From Ferruginibacter sp. (GTDB lineage: Bacteria > Bacteroidota > Bacteroidia > Chitinophagales > Chitinophagaceae): DNA of 64,000 nucleotides. A model generated the notes under the pieces. That model made no database searches, was not told the origin of the DNA, and saw only the letters and a list, made by a program, of their open reading frames with translations. Numbering within the stretch: the stretch's first letter is position 1; every line of letters begins with the position of its first letter. Below are positions 10,566 through 20,568 of this stretch, piece by piece. Both the position numbers and the translations under genes were made by a program. Where the stretch lies: NCBI RefSeq assembly GCF_028288465.1, contig NZ_JAQBNR010000019.1, forward strand, positions 62,001-126,000. Direction: 5' to 3'.

Positions 10566-11663
10566 ATGATTATTCAAACCAAACGGCTTATTTCACTGGA
10601 TGCATTACGGGGTTTTACTATTGCAGCAATGATTATGGTAAACTATCCCGGTAGCGAAGACGCCGTTTATTTTACGCTGCGTCATACGGAGTGGAATGGA
10701 TTGTCTTTTACAGACCAGGTGGCACCTTACTTTTTGTTTTTTGTTGGTGCTTCCATTGCGCTGGCTTATTCTAGACGCCTGCAAGCGAATGTTAGCCGGA
10801 GTTCGATGTATAAAAAAATAGTTACCCGGTCGCTGAAAATTTATGCGGTGGGTATGTTTTTAAACCTGATGCCCGCTTTTGATTTTCATAACATCCGGTG
10901 GACAGGAACGCTGCAGCGAATTGCTGTGGTATTTTTTATTTCGGCGATTATTTACCTGAATACCAACTGGAAACAACAGGCCTGGATTGCGGCTATTACA
11001 TTGGTTTTGTATTGGCTGTTAATAACCTGTATTCCAATGCCCGGCTATGGAAAAGTAATGCTGGAGCCGGGAGTAAATATTGTGGCGCTGGTTGACAATC
11101 ATTTGTTACCCGGCAAAATGTGGCGTGGCAACTGGGACCCCGAAAGTATCTTAACGACGTTTACTTCAGTCGTGTCCTGCATAACGGGGATGCTTGCCGG
11201 ACATTTGATGCTGAGTGATAAAAGTCCGGATGAAAAAATCAACTGGTTAATGACAGCAGGCGTTTTTCTTGCAATCACAGGCTATTTCTGGGGATTGGTT
11301 TTTCCGGTAAATGAAAATCTTTGGACCAGTTCCTTTGTGCTGGTTACCTCCGGGTTTGCATCGTTGCTTTTTGGCGCTCTTTATTTTTTGGTTGATATAA
11401 AAGGTAAAATAAGGGGCACACTGCCCGGAATTATTTTCGGCGCCAATGCAATCACCATCTATTTTTTAGCTGATGTATGGGCATTGTTTTTTTACGTGGC
11501 AAAATTTGGAGGGTCATCCTTAAATGAAAAATTTGTTAATGGTTTAAGTAACGCTGGTGCAGACCCAAAGTTGGCGAGCTTAATATATGCCCTGCTTTTT
11601 GTTTGCATCAATTTTATTCCCGCCTGGTGGCTCTATAAAAGAAAGCTATTTATTAAGCTTTGA
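10566..11663 (+). CDS. heparan-alpha-glucosaminide N-acetyltransferase-like (HGSNAT/NagX, DUF5009) integral membrane acyltransferase
   Basis: RLISLDALRGFTIAAMIMVNYPG start typical of the family, multiple TM segments. Confidence 0.85.
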   Translation: MIIQTKRLISLDALRGFTIAAMIMVNYPGSEDAVYFTLRHTEWNGLSFTDQVAPYFLFFVGASIALAYSRRLQANVSRSSMYKKIVTRSLKIYAVGMFLNLMPAFDFHNIRWTGTLQRIAVVFFISAIIYLNTNWKQQAWIAAITLVLYWLLITCIPMPGYGKVMLEPGVNIVALVDNHLLPGKMWRGNWDPESILTTFTSVVSCITGMLAGHLMLSDKSPDEKINWLMTAGVFLAITGYFWGLVFPVNENLWTSSFVLVTSGFASLLFGALYFLVDIKGKIRGTLPGIIFGANAITIYFLADVWALFFYVAKFGGSSLNEKFVNGLSNAGADPKLASLIYALLFVCINFIPAWWLYKRKLFIKL

Positions 11664-11966
11664 CGAAACCATGTGTGAAAAAAAATTGCCTTATCATATT
11701 GATGCGTACTTCTTTTTTTGACAGCAATAGCAACTAAAAAGTAAGATGTATTAAGGTATAATTGATAGTTTGACTGAATGTTGCTGCGATTAAAAGATAG
11801 AAAGAGACAACACAGATGTTTTATTAAACGAGTGGGATACTCGCTTATTAAGAATGTTTAAAAAAATAATTATTTCATTACAAAACAAAATAAAAACTGT
11901 ATGGAATATTCACTACTTTTAAAATTGAAATTGCTTTGCTATAATACTCATTGAATAACAAGTCTA

Positions 11967-12563
11967 ATGACACAAGAATGCGATAAGGCATTGTTAAAAC
12001 AAGTCTCAGAAGGCGATCAAACAGCTTTTAAACAATTGTTTAAAATTCACAGGGATGCTATTTATTCTATAGCTTTTACTTTTGCGAAATCGGTTGAACT
12101 GTCTGAGGAAATTGTACAGGATGTATTTTTAACGATATGGCTCAGGAGGGCCAGTTTAAATGACATCCAAAATTTTAAGGCGTATCTTTTTGTTATAACA
12201 CGAAACCATGTGTATCATGTTTTAAAGCAAGTCGCCCAAAATTATACAACTACCTTAGTGCCCGTTGAAGATCATTTAATTGCGGATAATAACACTATTG
12301 ATCTTGTAATAGAAAAAGAATATAGTTTATTGTTAAAAAGGGCAATTGCCAGGTTGCCAAATCAGCAGCGGGAAGTATATACGCTCATGAGGGATCATGG
12401 TTTAAAACGCAATGAAGTGGCCTGCCAGCTTAATTTACAGCCTGAAACTGTTAAGTTTCATCTTGCACAAGCCATGAAAAATATCCGCTCCTTTTGTATG
12501 CTCCACCTCAACTCGTTTATGTTGTTTTTTGTCTGCATACATAAGTATATCCAAATTTTTTAA
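11967..12563 (+). CDS. RNA polymerase sigma-70 factor, ECF subfamily
   Basis: Region 2 (FKIHRDAIYSIAFTFAKSVELSEEIVQDVFLTIWLRR) and region 4 (LPNQQREVYTLMRDHGLKRNEVACQLNLQPETVKFHLAQAMKNIR). Confidence 0.93.
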   Translation: MTQECDKALLKQVSEGDQTAFKQLFKIHRDAIYSIAFTFAKSVELSEEIVQDVFLTIWLRRASLNDIQNFKAYLFVITRNHVYHVLKQVAQNYTTTLVPVEDHLIADNNTIDLVIEKEYSLLLKRAIARLPNQQREVYTLMRDHGLKRNEVACQLNLQPETVKFHLAQAMKNIRSFCMLHLNSFMLFFVCIHKYIQIF

Positions 12564-12652
12564 AAAAAGATTCCACCCAACCCACCCAAGACCATACAAA
12601 AAATACTCCTGCATACGGAAGGTTGATGAAATGTGTAACCTCTGTTTAATTT

Positions 12653-13849
12653 ATGTCAGTATTGCGTTTAGAATATTTATTGGATTGCTATATAAAAAAT
12701 AAATGCAGCGGGCAGGAAGAGGAAGAATTGATGGCTATACTGGCCGATCCCGAAAGCGAAGTATTCGTTCATGATGTTATCGACCGTTTAATGCAGCAGT
12801 CTGCTGGTGAAAAACAGTTATCGGATAGCGCTGCGGCCAGCATTTTGAAAACTATTTTAAAAGATGGTGGCGATGCAGCTATTCCTGTAAAAAAAAATGA
12901 AACAGTTTTTTCATTTTGGATGCGTTTGGCTGCCTCGGTTTTGATTTTACTTGTTGGTGCGTATTTTATTTTTGAAAAGAATGAGCGCACCATCGGAAAT
13001 GCGGAAGATAAAAAGCAAGTGGCCAGATTACCTGAAAAACCGGCACCCATTTTACCCGGGCGAAACAGGGCAATACTTACTACTGCAGATGGCAAGTCGA
13101 TTATATTGGATAGTATGCAAAACGGACAGCTTGCCAGGCAGGGGACTACCAATATACAAAAGCTGGGTGGTTTATTAATTTATAAGGCACCTGCATCTTT
13201 TAACGACGGTACACAGATTACTTACAATACACTTTCTACACCGCGGGGAGGACAATACCAGGTTATATTGTCGGACGGAACCAGGGTTTGGCTGAATGCC
13301 GCTTCCGAAATCCGCTATCCTACCGTATTTTCTGGTAACGTGCGTGAGGTAACCTTAACCGGGGAGGCTTATTTTGAAGTGGCAAAAAATAAAGCAAAGC
13401 CTTTCCAGGTAAAGGCGGGCGCCATGAAGATTGCAGTATTGGGTACCCACTTTAATGTGAATGCATATGAGGATGAAGCTGAAACAAAAACAAGCTTGCT
13501 GGAAGGCAGCGTACAAATAAGCCAGGGTAACCTTTCGGGCTTGCTGAAGCCGGGGCAGCAGGCAGTGATACAAAATAAAAGTAACCACATTAAAACAGGC
13601 AATGTTGATTTAACGGAGGTAGTGGCATGGAAGAATGGACTTTTTCGGTTTGAGGGAGCAGATATTAAAACAATCATGCGGGAAATAGGACGCTGGTATG
13701 ATGTGGAAATTGAGTATGCGGGCAAAGTACCCAACCATAGGTTTGTAGGAAAAATAAACAGGAACGTTGAACTGTCGGAAGTATTGAGAATACTGGAATT
13801 GAGCAACGTCAAGTTTTTGGTTGCAGGAAAAAAAATCATTGTGCTGTAA
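12653..13849 (+). CDS. FecR-family anti-sigma factor / sigma regulator
   Basis: Single TM after a short cytoplasmic domain; FecR core (TPRGGQYQVILSDGTRVWLNAASEIRYPTVFSGNVREVTLTGEAYFEVAKN). Confidence 0.93.
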   Translation: MSVLRLEYLLDCYIKNKCSGQEEEELMAILADPESEVFVHDVIDRLMQQSAGEKQLSDSAAASILKTILKDGGDAAIPVKKNETVFSFWMRLAASVLILLVGAYFIFEKNERTIGNAEDKKQVARLPEKPAPILPGRNRAILTTADGKSIILDSMQNGQLARQGTTNIQKLGGLLIYKAPASFNDGTQITYNTLSTPRGGQYQVILSDGTRVWLNAASEIRYPTVFSGNVREVTLTGEAYFEVAKNKAKPFQVKAGAMKIAVLGTHFNVNAYEDEAETKTSLLEGSVQISQGNLSGLLKPGQQAVIQNKSNHIKTGNVDLTEVVAWKNGLFRFEGADIKTIMREIGRWYDVEIEYAGKVPNHRFVGKINRNVELSEVLRILELSNVKFLVAGKKIIVL

Positions 13850-13855
13850 ACATCC

Positions 13856-13876
13856 ACCCGGTTATACTCACCGGGT
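13856..13876 (+). other. hairpin immediately after fecR stop (ACCCGGT-tatactc-ACCGGGT)
   Basis: Perfect 7-bp stem, 7-nt loop, no T tract. Confidence 0.5.
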
Positions 13877-13960
13877 AATCAAAATTAATTTCAGGATAAT
13901 TTATTAATGTTTTAATAGAATGGGTTGCATATACCCTTTTAATACATCTTTCTTAATGGC

Positions 13961-13993
13961 AAAAAAGCCAGCAATGTTCGTTGCATTGCTGGC
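13961..13993 (-). terminator. Rho-independent terminator on the minus strand between fecR and susC
   Basis: RC reads GCCAGCAATG-CAACGAA-CATTGCTGGC-TTTTTT: perfect 10-bp stem followed by U6. Confidence 0.85.
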
Positions 13994-14040
13994 GAATTAT
14001 GGCTATAAAACTGTCGCTCAAACAATTTTCTTAACCAAAA
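13961..14040 (-). ncRNA. predicted cis-antisense small RNA (about 80 nt) opposite the susC 5' leader
   Basis: Complete minus-strand promoter (14046-14077) followed by intrinsic terminator (13961-13993); no coding ORF of note; all neighbouring genes on plus strand. Confidence 0.5.
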
Positions 14041-14045
14041 CAAGT

Positions 14046-14077
14046 CAAAATTATGATTTTAACCGTCGCTTGCCAAA
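14046..14077 (-). promoter_or_regulatory. Bacteroidetes-type promoter on the minus strand, TTTG-N20-TAATTTTG
   Basis: RC of 14074-14077 is TTTG; RC of 14046-14053 is TAATTTTG; 20-bp spacer. Confidence 0.6.
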
Positions 14078-14121
14078 GCAAAAATGGCACGAAAGCCCTA
14101 AAGGCCAAAATGTTGATGATT

Positions 14122-17100
14122 ATGAAATTAACGATTCCCCTACTCTTATTTTTTACGTTCCAGGTAACAGCAAATGGTTATGCACAGAAGGTAACCATCG
14201 TAAAAAAAAATGTTTCTTTAACCGAAGTCTTTAAGTCAATTGAGCAACAAACAACGTTTTTGTTTTTCTTTGATAAGGACCTGGTAGAAGAAACCAATCC
14301 TATTGATGTTAAGATTAAAAATGCAACGCTGGATGAAGCCTTAAAAATTTGCCTTAAAGACCAGCCGCTTACTTATACGATTGTCAGTAACACCATCGTA
14401 ATTCAACACAAAGTGATTTCTGCGCCTGCGGTTGCTGCATTAAATGAAGTCATGGCTTTACCTCCGCCTGTTGAAATTCGCGGAAGGGTGGTAAACCAAA
14501 AGGGAGAACCTTTACAAAACGTTTCTGTGTTAATAGCAGGAACCAATATAGGTACCACGACAGATGCCGATGGTCATTTTGCGCTAAACGCACCTGACAA
14601 CAAAGGCATAGAGCTGGAAGTTTCCAATATCGGGTATCAAAAGAAAAGAGTAAAAGTAGGTAACCAAAAGGAGCTTACTATTGTGCTTGAAGAGGAAGTG
14701 TCGGGAATGAATGAAGTGGTGGTTATAGGATATGGTACTGCCAGGAAAAAAGACGTTACAGGCGCAGTATCAAATATCAACTCTAAAAGGCTTTTAGATA
14801 AACCAACTGTAAACGTTGGCCAGGCCTTACAAAATAAAATTGCAGGGGTTGATGTAAACAATATGGGTGGTGGTGTTCCGGGACAAAACCCATTGATCCG
14901 TATCCGTGGTACAAACTCTATTACGGCAGGCAACGACCCATTATATGTTGTTGATGGAGTAGTAGGCGTAGCAAATCCTTTAGCTACTTTAAACCCCAAT
15001 GATATCAATTCAATCGACGTTTTAAAAGATGCATCGGCCACTGCTATTTATGGTGCCCGCGGCGCAAACGGCGTTATCATTATTACTACCAAACGCGGCT
15101 CCAGTGGTAAACCGCAAATCACTATCAGCAGTACCGTATCTGAAAATACGTTGCAAAGGCATTTATATGCTTTAAATGCAGAGCAGTTGATGTACCTGTA
15201 TCTGCAATCAATGAACAACGCTACCAAATTCGGATCGGTAGTACCGGCAAATGATTTTCGTGGCACAACCACAGGTAGCACCAGTTTTTCTGAAATGCCC
15301 TGGTTGTTTGAACAGGTTCCGGCGGGAAACTATGCCATACCATTGGTTGGCAGGGATGGCAAAAGCTATGCACCAAAATATGATACCAATTGGGAAGACC
15401 TGATGTTCGCCAACTCAACGTCTCAAAACCATTATGTAGCAATCCGTGGTGGCAATGAAGTTGCTAAATTCTCAGTTTCATTGGGAGCAACCGACGAGCG
15501 GGGCCTGATGAAGAAGTCTTACTTTAAACGCCTCACTGGTAGAATTGCCGGTGATATCAAAGCATTAAAATGGCTTACGTTATCAACCTCAATAGGCTTT
15601 AACAAAAGCAGGGCAACCGGCGATGATGGTATTACCCGTTCTGCTACAGAAGTATGGTCTATTTTACCGGTACAATATCCGCAGGATCCTTCACTTGGAA
15701 TATACGCCGGTCGCTGGGGAACCAACTTTGATTTTAAAACTGGTGAGCAATGGTACAATGTAGTATTCAGAAGATCACAGATCTATCAGCAAAATAATAT
15801 CGGCCAGGTAACAGGTAGTTTTACTTCGGTTGCGCAAATAACAAAAGACCTGAGCTTTAAGAGTGATTTCTCGATCGACTATAACAATTATAAAAACAAT
15901 AGTTACAGCGGAAAATTATATGGAGGTGATGGTAGTGCTTCTATAAACGCAAGCCAAACTTACTTCTGGCAAAATGAAAACTATTTTAACTACAATAAAA
16001 AGATTGGTAAAAATCATATGCTGAGTGCAATTTTAGGGCTTTCCTGGTCCAAAAATTCTTACCAGAATATGAATACTTCCAACTCTGTATTCTTTTCCAA
16101 CTTCTTTGGGTACTCCAATTTGGGTGCTGGTGCAGCAGCCCGTCCCGGCTCCGGCAGCAGCGATGGCAACAACACATTGAATTCTTATTTCTCCAGGATC
16201 AATTACACATACAAAGACAAGTACGTGCTTACTGTAACGGGTCGTGAAGATGGTTCATCCCGTTTTGGAGCAAACAACAAATATGGCTTCTTTCCATCTG
16301 CAGGGGTGGCCTGGAGAGCATCACAGGAAAATTTCATGAAGAATGTAGATGCGATCTCAAACCTGAAAGTCAGGGCAAGTATCGGTCGTACGGGTAACCA
16401 GGAAATTGGTAGCTATGTTACGCAACCATTCATCAGTACAGCTAACGTTGTATTAAATAACGCTACTCAAATCGGCCTTTTCCCAAGCTCGGTTGCTAAC
16501 CCCGATTTGAAATGGGAAACAACAACCCAAAAAGATGTAGGTGTTGAATTGGGACTTTTTCACGATCGCCTGAATATAGGGGTTGATTATTACGATAAAT
16601 TAACCAGCAACATGTTGCTGAATGTACCATTGCCTTTATCAACCACAACCGGTTCTGTAATTGAGAATTATGGTAAAGTTCAAAACAGGGGATGGGAATT
16701 TACGGTGAATACATTGAACATTTCCACAAAGGATTTTAAATGGAATACGGATATCACCGTAGCCGCCAACCGAAACAAAATTGTACAATTAGGCCCTACA
16801 GGAGCGCCCATTTACAGCCAGACAGGTGCAGGTAATGGTACCTCTGTATTTATGATTGGACAACCTATTGGTGAATTTTTTGGACTAACCCGCTTAGGCA
16901 CATATAGCACGCAGGAAGCATCATTAGCAGCCCGCTATGGTTTAAGGCCAGGCGACCTGAAATTTTTGGACAAGAATAACGATGGCAAAATTGATTTGCT
17001 GACAGATGGCAGTATAATGGGAAATGCATTTCCTGATTGGGTGATTGGATTTCATAACGCTGTTAACTATAAAAGCTTTGATGCCGGTCTTGATATACAA

Positions 17101-17538
17101 ATTATCCAGGGCGTTAAAAAGGCATTTGTACATGAATCTGCAGAAGATCGCCAGTTGGTTTCCGGTGGTTTAAATTCAACGTTAACGGCTTGGCGGCCAG
17201 ATGCACAAAATTCCATGGTTGCCCAGTTGCGGCCAGGTAATGGTGGTGCTTATTACCAGTCGTTCCCAGATACACATATGATATACGATGGTTCTTTCAT
17301 CAGGGGTGCAAACGCCACTCTCGGATATACCTTATCTGATAAATTGGTGACCAGGTGGCACATGCAGAGAATCAGGATTTACCTGAGCGCAGTTAATTTC
17401 TTCCTTATAACGAAGGCCGCGGGCTACGACCCACAGGGCAGTTCACTTGATAAAAATATTTCGACGGTACCCAATACTGATAAATACCAGTATCCTACAC
17501 CATCGGTTTATTCTTTCGGCCTGAACGTTAGTTTATAA
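14122..17538 (+). CDS. SusC/RagA-family TonB-linked outer membrane protein with STN domain
   Basis: Signal peptide MKLTIPLLLFFTFQVTANGYAQ, STN domain, carboxypeptidase-like repeat, plug VVVIGYGTARKKDVTGAVS; track start 14053 is less likely than internal ATG 14122. Confidence 0.93.
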   Translation: MKLTIPLLLFFTFQVTANGYAQKVTIVKKNVSLTEVFKSIEQQTTFLFFFDKDLVEETNPIDVKIKNATLDEALKICLKDQPLTYTIVSNTIVIQHKVISAPAVAALNEVMALPPPVEIRGRVVNQKGEPLQNVSVLIAGTNIGTTTDADGHFALNAPDNKGIELEVSNIGYQKKRVKVGNQKELTIVLEEEVSGMNEVVVIGYGTARKKDVTGAVSNINSKRLLDKPTVNVGQALQNKIAGVDVNNMGGGVPGQNPLIRIRGTNSITAGNDPLYVVDGVVGVANPLATLNPNDINSIDVLKDASATAIYGARGANGVIIITTKRGSSGKPQITISSTVSENTLQRHLYALNAEQLMYLYLQSMNNATKFGSVVPANDFRGTTTGSTSFSEMPWLFEQVPAGNYAIPLVGRDGKSYAPKYDTNWEDLMFANSTSQNHYVAIRGGNEVAKFSVSLGATDERGLMKKSYFKRLTGRIAGDIKALKWLTLSTSIGFNKSRATGDDGITRSATEVWSILPVQYPQDPSLGIYAGRWGTNFDFKTGEQWYNVVFRRSQIYQQNNIGQVTGSFTSVAQITKDLSFKSDFSIDYNNYKNNSYSGKLYGGDGSASINASQTYFWQNENYFNYNKKIGKNHMLSAILGLSWSKNSYQNMNTSNSVFFSNFFGYSNLGAGAAARPGSGSSDGNNTLNSYFSRINYTYKDKYVLTVTGREDGSSRFGANNKYGFFPSAGVAWRASQENFMKNVDAISNLKVRASIGRTGNQEIGSYVTQPFISTANVVLNNATQIGLFPSSVANPDLKWETTTQKDVGVELGLFHDRLNIGVDYYDKLTSNMLLNVPLPLSTTTGSVIENYGKVQNRGWEFTVNTLNISTKDFKWNTDITVAANRNKIVQLGPTGAPIYSQTGAGNGTSVFMIGQPIGEFFGLTRLGTYSTQEASLAARYGLRPGDLKFLDKNNDGKIDLLTDGSIMGNAFPDWVIGFHNAVNYKSFDAGLDIQIIQGVKKAFVHESAEDRQLVSGGLNSTLTAWRPDAQNSMVAQLRPGNGGAYYQSFPDTHMIYDGSFIRGANATLGYTLSDKLVTRWHMQRIRIYLSAVNFFLITKAAGYDPQGSSLDKNISTVPNTDKYQYPTPSVYSFGLNVSL

Positions 17539-17572
17539 TTTTTAGCAGCTCATCATTTTAAAAAATTACAAC

Positions 17573-19228
17573 ATGAAATTTAATATAAAGAAAAGAAATA
17601 AGGGAGTTGTACAAAACACATTGCTGTTACTGGCGCTTGTAATCATGCTAGGTAGTTGTACCAAATTCCTGAAAGAAAATCCAACCGCTAACCTTACTTC
17701 AGACTATACTTTTACTACAGCGGCTGAAGGTACGGCCCTGGTGGTAGGCGGCTACAGAGCTTTATCTACTTATACCGGTGCTGCCGGCGACTATGGTAAC
17801 TATTTACCTTCCACATTGGAATACTGGACAGGGCTTGCATGGTCGTCTGACTCCCATCCGATGGTTAATAAATTTCAAACCAACCAACTTGCGGGCAGTA
17901 CGCTTTCTGATTTTGACAATTTCTGGAACAACAATTACCAGGGTGTTAAAGACTGTAATAATGCCATCGCAAAAATACCGGGCATCATTGAGTGGACACC
18001 TGCCGATAAGTCAAACTACATGGGGCAGGTACGCACGCTCAGGGCGCTGTATTATTTTAACCTGGTACGTTATTATGGTGATGTTGTAATGGATACAGCG
18101 CTGAGTACATTCGCAGAGTCTCAGCAACCTCGGGTATCGCTCAAAACCATTTATGACGAAATCATTATTCCTGATCTGGAGTTCGCTGTTAGCAGTAGTT
18201 TGGCAGATGCGCCTAGTTCAGGTGGCTATGTCAGTAAACTGGTTGCCAGGGCAATTTTGGCAGATGTTTATCTTACCTGCGCCGGTTATCCTTACCAGGA
18301 AGTAGCAACAGATCCTGCTAAACCATGGTGTACGGCCGGATCATTCTCCCAAACCGCTTACCCTGTCAGCACGCCAAGTGCCACAAGCTTTTTACAAAAA
18401 GCAGCCGAGCAGTTGAATTTATTATATGGCAGGTATTCCATGGTATCAACCTATCGTGACCTGCATAATACTTCTTTAAATAATAAAGGAGAATCAATAT
18501 TTCAAATACAATATTTATCAGGTGTAAATGAAATGACAGGCTTTATGGGATCATTGCTTCCGCCGGCCCTGCACGCAGCATCACTTACCGAATATGGTAC
18601 ACTAATTCCAACAATTGGCTATTATAATTCATACGCGCCCGGTGATTTACGCACGCAGGAAAGGCAAATGTTTTATACAAAGGATAATGTAGCTACGCAA
18701 TATGATGCAACCAATCCTCCCGTAAGTTTTGATCAGCCTTATGTTTTTAAATATTATGATTCAGCAGCCTTTAAAACCTCCGGCGGTCATAGCGGTTTAA
18801 ATTTTACCCTGTACCGCTATTCGGATATTTTGCTGATGCTGACAGAAGTAAACTGGACCTTAAGGCAAAATGGAATATCTGTGTCGGATGATGATGTGCT
18901 GAAAGGGATCAATGCCGTAAGAGCCAGGGCACAACTTCCTGCATACCGTATTGGTGATATCAACCTGCTTTCCATTTTTAGTGAAAGAGCATGGGAGCTG
19001 GTGTTCGAAAATAAAATGATCTGGGATCAGCGCCGTACCCGTAAATGTTTGATAGATGGTGTTGGAGCCTTTTCTGGTATTGAAAATTTTGTTGGTCACC
19101 AGCCGGTCACCTTCAATTTTAAATTTTCTGTTATGAATTTACTGTCACCGATTTCTCAGGCTGAAATTGCCAACAACGCAAAATGCTTACAGAATTTCAG
19201 CTACCTGCCAAAACAGGCTGGCCAGTAA
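17573..19228 (+). CDS. SusD/RagB-family nutrient uptake outer membrane lipoprotein
   Basis: Lipobox VIMLGSCTKFLKENPT, SusD-like architecture, follows SusC. Confidence 0.93.
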   Translation: MKFNIKKRNKGVVQNTLLLLALVIMLGSCTKFLKENPTANLTSDYTFTTAAEGTALVVGGYRALSTYTGAAGDYGNYLPSTLEYWTGLAWSSDSHPMVNKFQTNQLAGSTLSDFDNFWNNNYQGVKDCNNAIAKIPGIIEWTPADKSNYMGQVRTLRALYYFNLVRYYGDVVMDTALSTFAESQQPRVSLKTIYDEIIIPDLEFAVSSSLADAPSSGGYVSKLVARAILADVYLTCAGYPYQEVATDPAKPWCTAGSFSQTAYPVSTPSATSFLQKAAEQLNLLYGRYSMVSTYRDLHNTSLNNKGESIFQIQYLSGVNEMTGFMGSLLPPALHAASLTEYGTLIPTIGYYNSYAPGDLRTQERQMFYTKDNVATQYDATNPPVSFDQPYVFKYYDSAAFKTSGGHSGLNFTLYRYSDILLMLTEVNWTLRQNGISVSDDDVLKGINAVRARAQLPAYRIGDINLLSIFSERAWELVFENKMIWDQRRTRKCLIDGVGAFSGIENFVGHQPVTFNFKFSVMNLLSPISQAEIANNAKCLQNFSYLPKQAGQ

Positions 19229-19269
19229 AAAGGAACAACAACTTTATTAACTAATTTATACAGAACAAA

Positions 19270-20448
19270 ATGAAAAATAATATAACGTGCATATTAATAG
19301 CTGCAATTGTATTGTTGCAAAGCTGCAGCAAACAAGACTATTTCGATGTTCCTAAAGATAGCAGCGGGAATGTGATAATTACCACGGTAGCAAGTACTAC
19401 GTCTGCTGGCATCAGTACTTTGGATGATAATTTTACAATCAATGCGGTGTTACCCAATGCAAAAGCTGGCGATGAAATGACGGTGGAGTTACTAAAGCAG
19501 CAGGTTCCGGCAGGGGCTCCCGCAGGTAGCGCAACGCAATTATTGCCTATTGCCGGTACGCAAAAAAAAGTGACCGTAGCGGCTGACTTTACTGCGTCTG
19601 TACAATTTACCAGGAGCGAAGCTACCATGACAAAAGCAGGAGACGTGGTAACAGTAACTTTTGCCGGAAAGACAGAGTCTGCAATGAGAGTAATTACCAT
19701 GGTAAAAGCTACCACAGTTTCAGGTACCAAATACAATAATAAAGTAGTTCCTATTATTCGTTCTGCCGGTACTGCTTATTTTGAGGTTAAGGTGGCACCT
19801 AAACTGGCAGCCTATGCCGGTACGGTACTGGTAAAAAATAAGAATGGCATTAATGATCCCTGGCAAACTGTCGGCAGCTTTCCCGGTACATCGCAGGTAC
19901 CTATTTCCGGTGATGACTTTGCTATTGGAAAAGATACTATGTACTATGCCTTTATATCCCAGGTAGGCAGTTATTCTGATACGGTTACCCAGACAATACT
20001 TAACAGCAATCCTTATTTTCAATTTAAGAAAACAGGGAAAATGACATTGGGTGGCGCTTCTGCCGGCGTTAATATGTTTGTAAACGGAGCGGTAGCTGCA
20101 AGCAATGCCATGGCAATGATGGCCATTGATGATAGCTCATTAACAATTCATGGAGGGTCTGCATGGGCTGTTGGCGGCAAGGGTATTTCCTTTGTTAAAT
20201 CAACACTTGCCGTGTACAACGAAAACAATTCAGATAAAATAATGACGGCTTTCATGGCAGGAACACCAACAGCAACTGCCGACCCCACTTCAGGCGAAGG
20301 CGTGTATATTTTTAAAATCGTAAACGGACCCAATGCCACAGACATTTTTTACGGAATTTTAAAAGTTGTAAGTATAGTACCGGGATCTTCAATTAATTAT
20401 GAGTACAGGATTGGTAACCTGTATGCCCAGCTTGCTGTCCTTCAATAA
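19270..20448 (+). CDS. predicted outer membrane lipoprotein of unknown function (possible surface glycan-binding protein)
   Basis: Lipobox VLLQSCSKQD; third gene after susC-susD, a position often held by surface glycan-binding proteins. Confidence 0.55.
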   Translation: MKNNITCILIAAIVLLQSCSKQDYFDVPKDSSGNVIITTVASTTSAGISTLDDNFTINAVLPNAKAGDEMTVELLKQQVPAGAPAGSATQLLPIAGTQKKVTVAADFTASVQFTRSEATMTKAGDVVTVTFAGKTESAMRVITMVKATTVSGTKYNNKVVPIIRSAGTAYFEVKVAPKLAAYAGTVLVKNKNGINDPWQTVGSFPGTSQVPISGDDFAIGKDTMYYAFISQVGSYSDTVTQTILNSNPYFQFKKTGKMTLGGASAGVNMFVNGAVAASNAMAMMAIDDSSLTIHGGSAWAVGGKGISFVKSTLAVYNENNSDKIMTAFMAGTPTATADPTSGEGVYIFKIVNGPNATDIFYGILKVVSIVPGSSINYEYRIGNLYAQLAVLQ

Positions 20449-20568
20449 ATTTCCTTTTTATTGATTCAAAATGATGTTGTTATACTATTATTTGTAGATT
20501 TAAAGATGCAAACAATGGTATAACAACTCACCAAACCACAATTAGAACCACACACAATATTTTATTTT

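Noticed and set aside
13920-14234. 104-aa plus-strand ORF overlapping the susC start
   Set aside because: Out of frame with susC, covers the predicted sRNA/terminator region and the susC signal peptide; no protein-like features.
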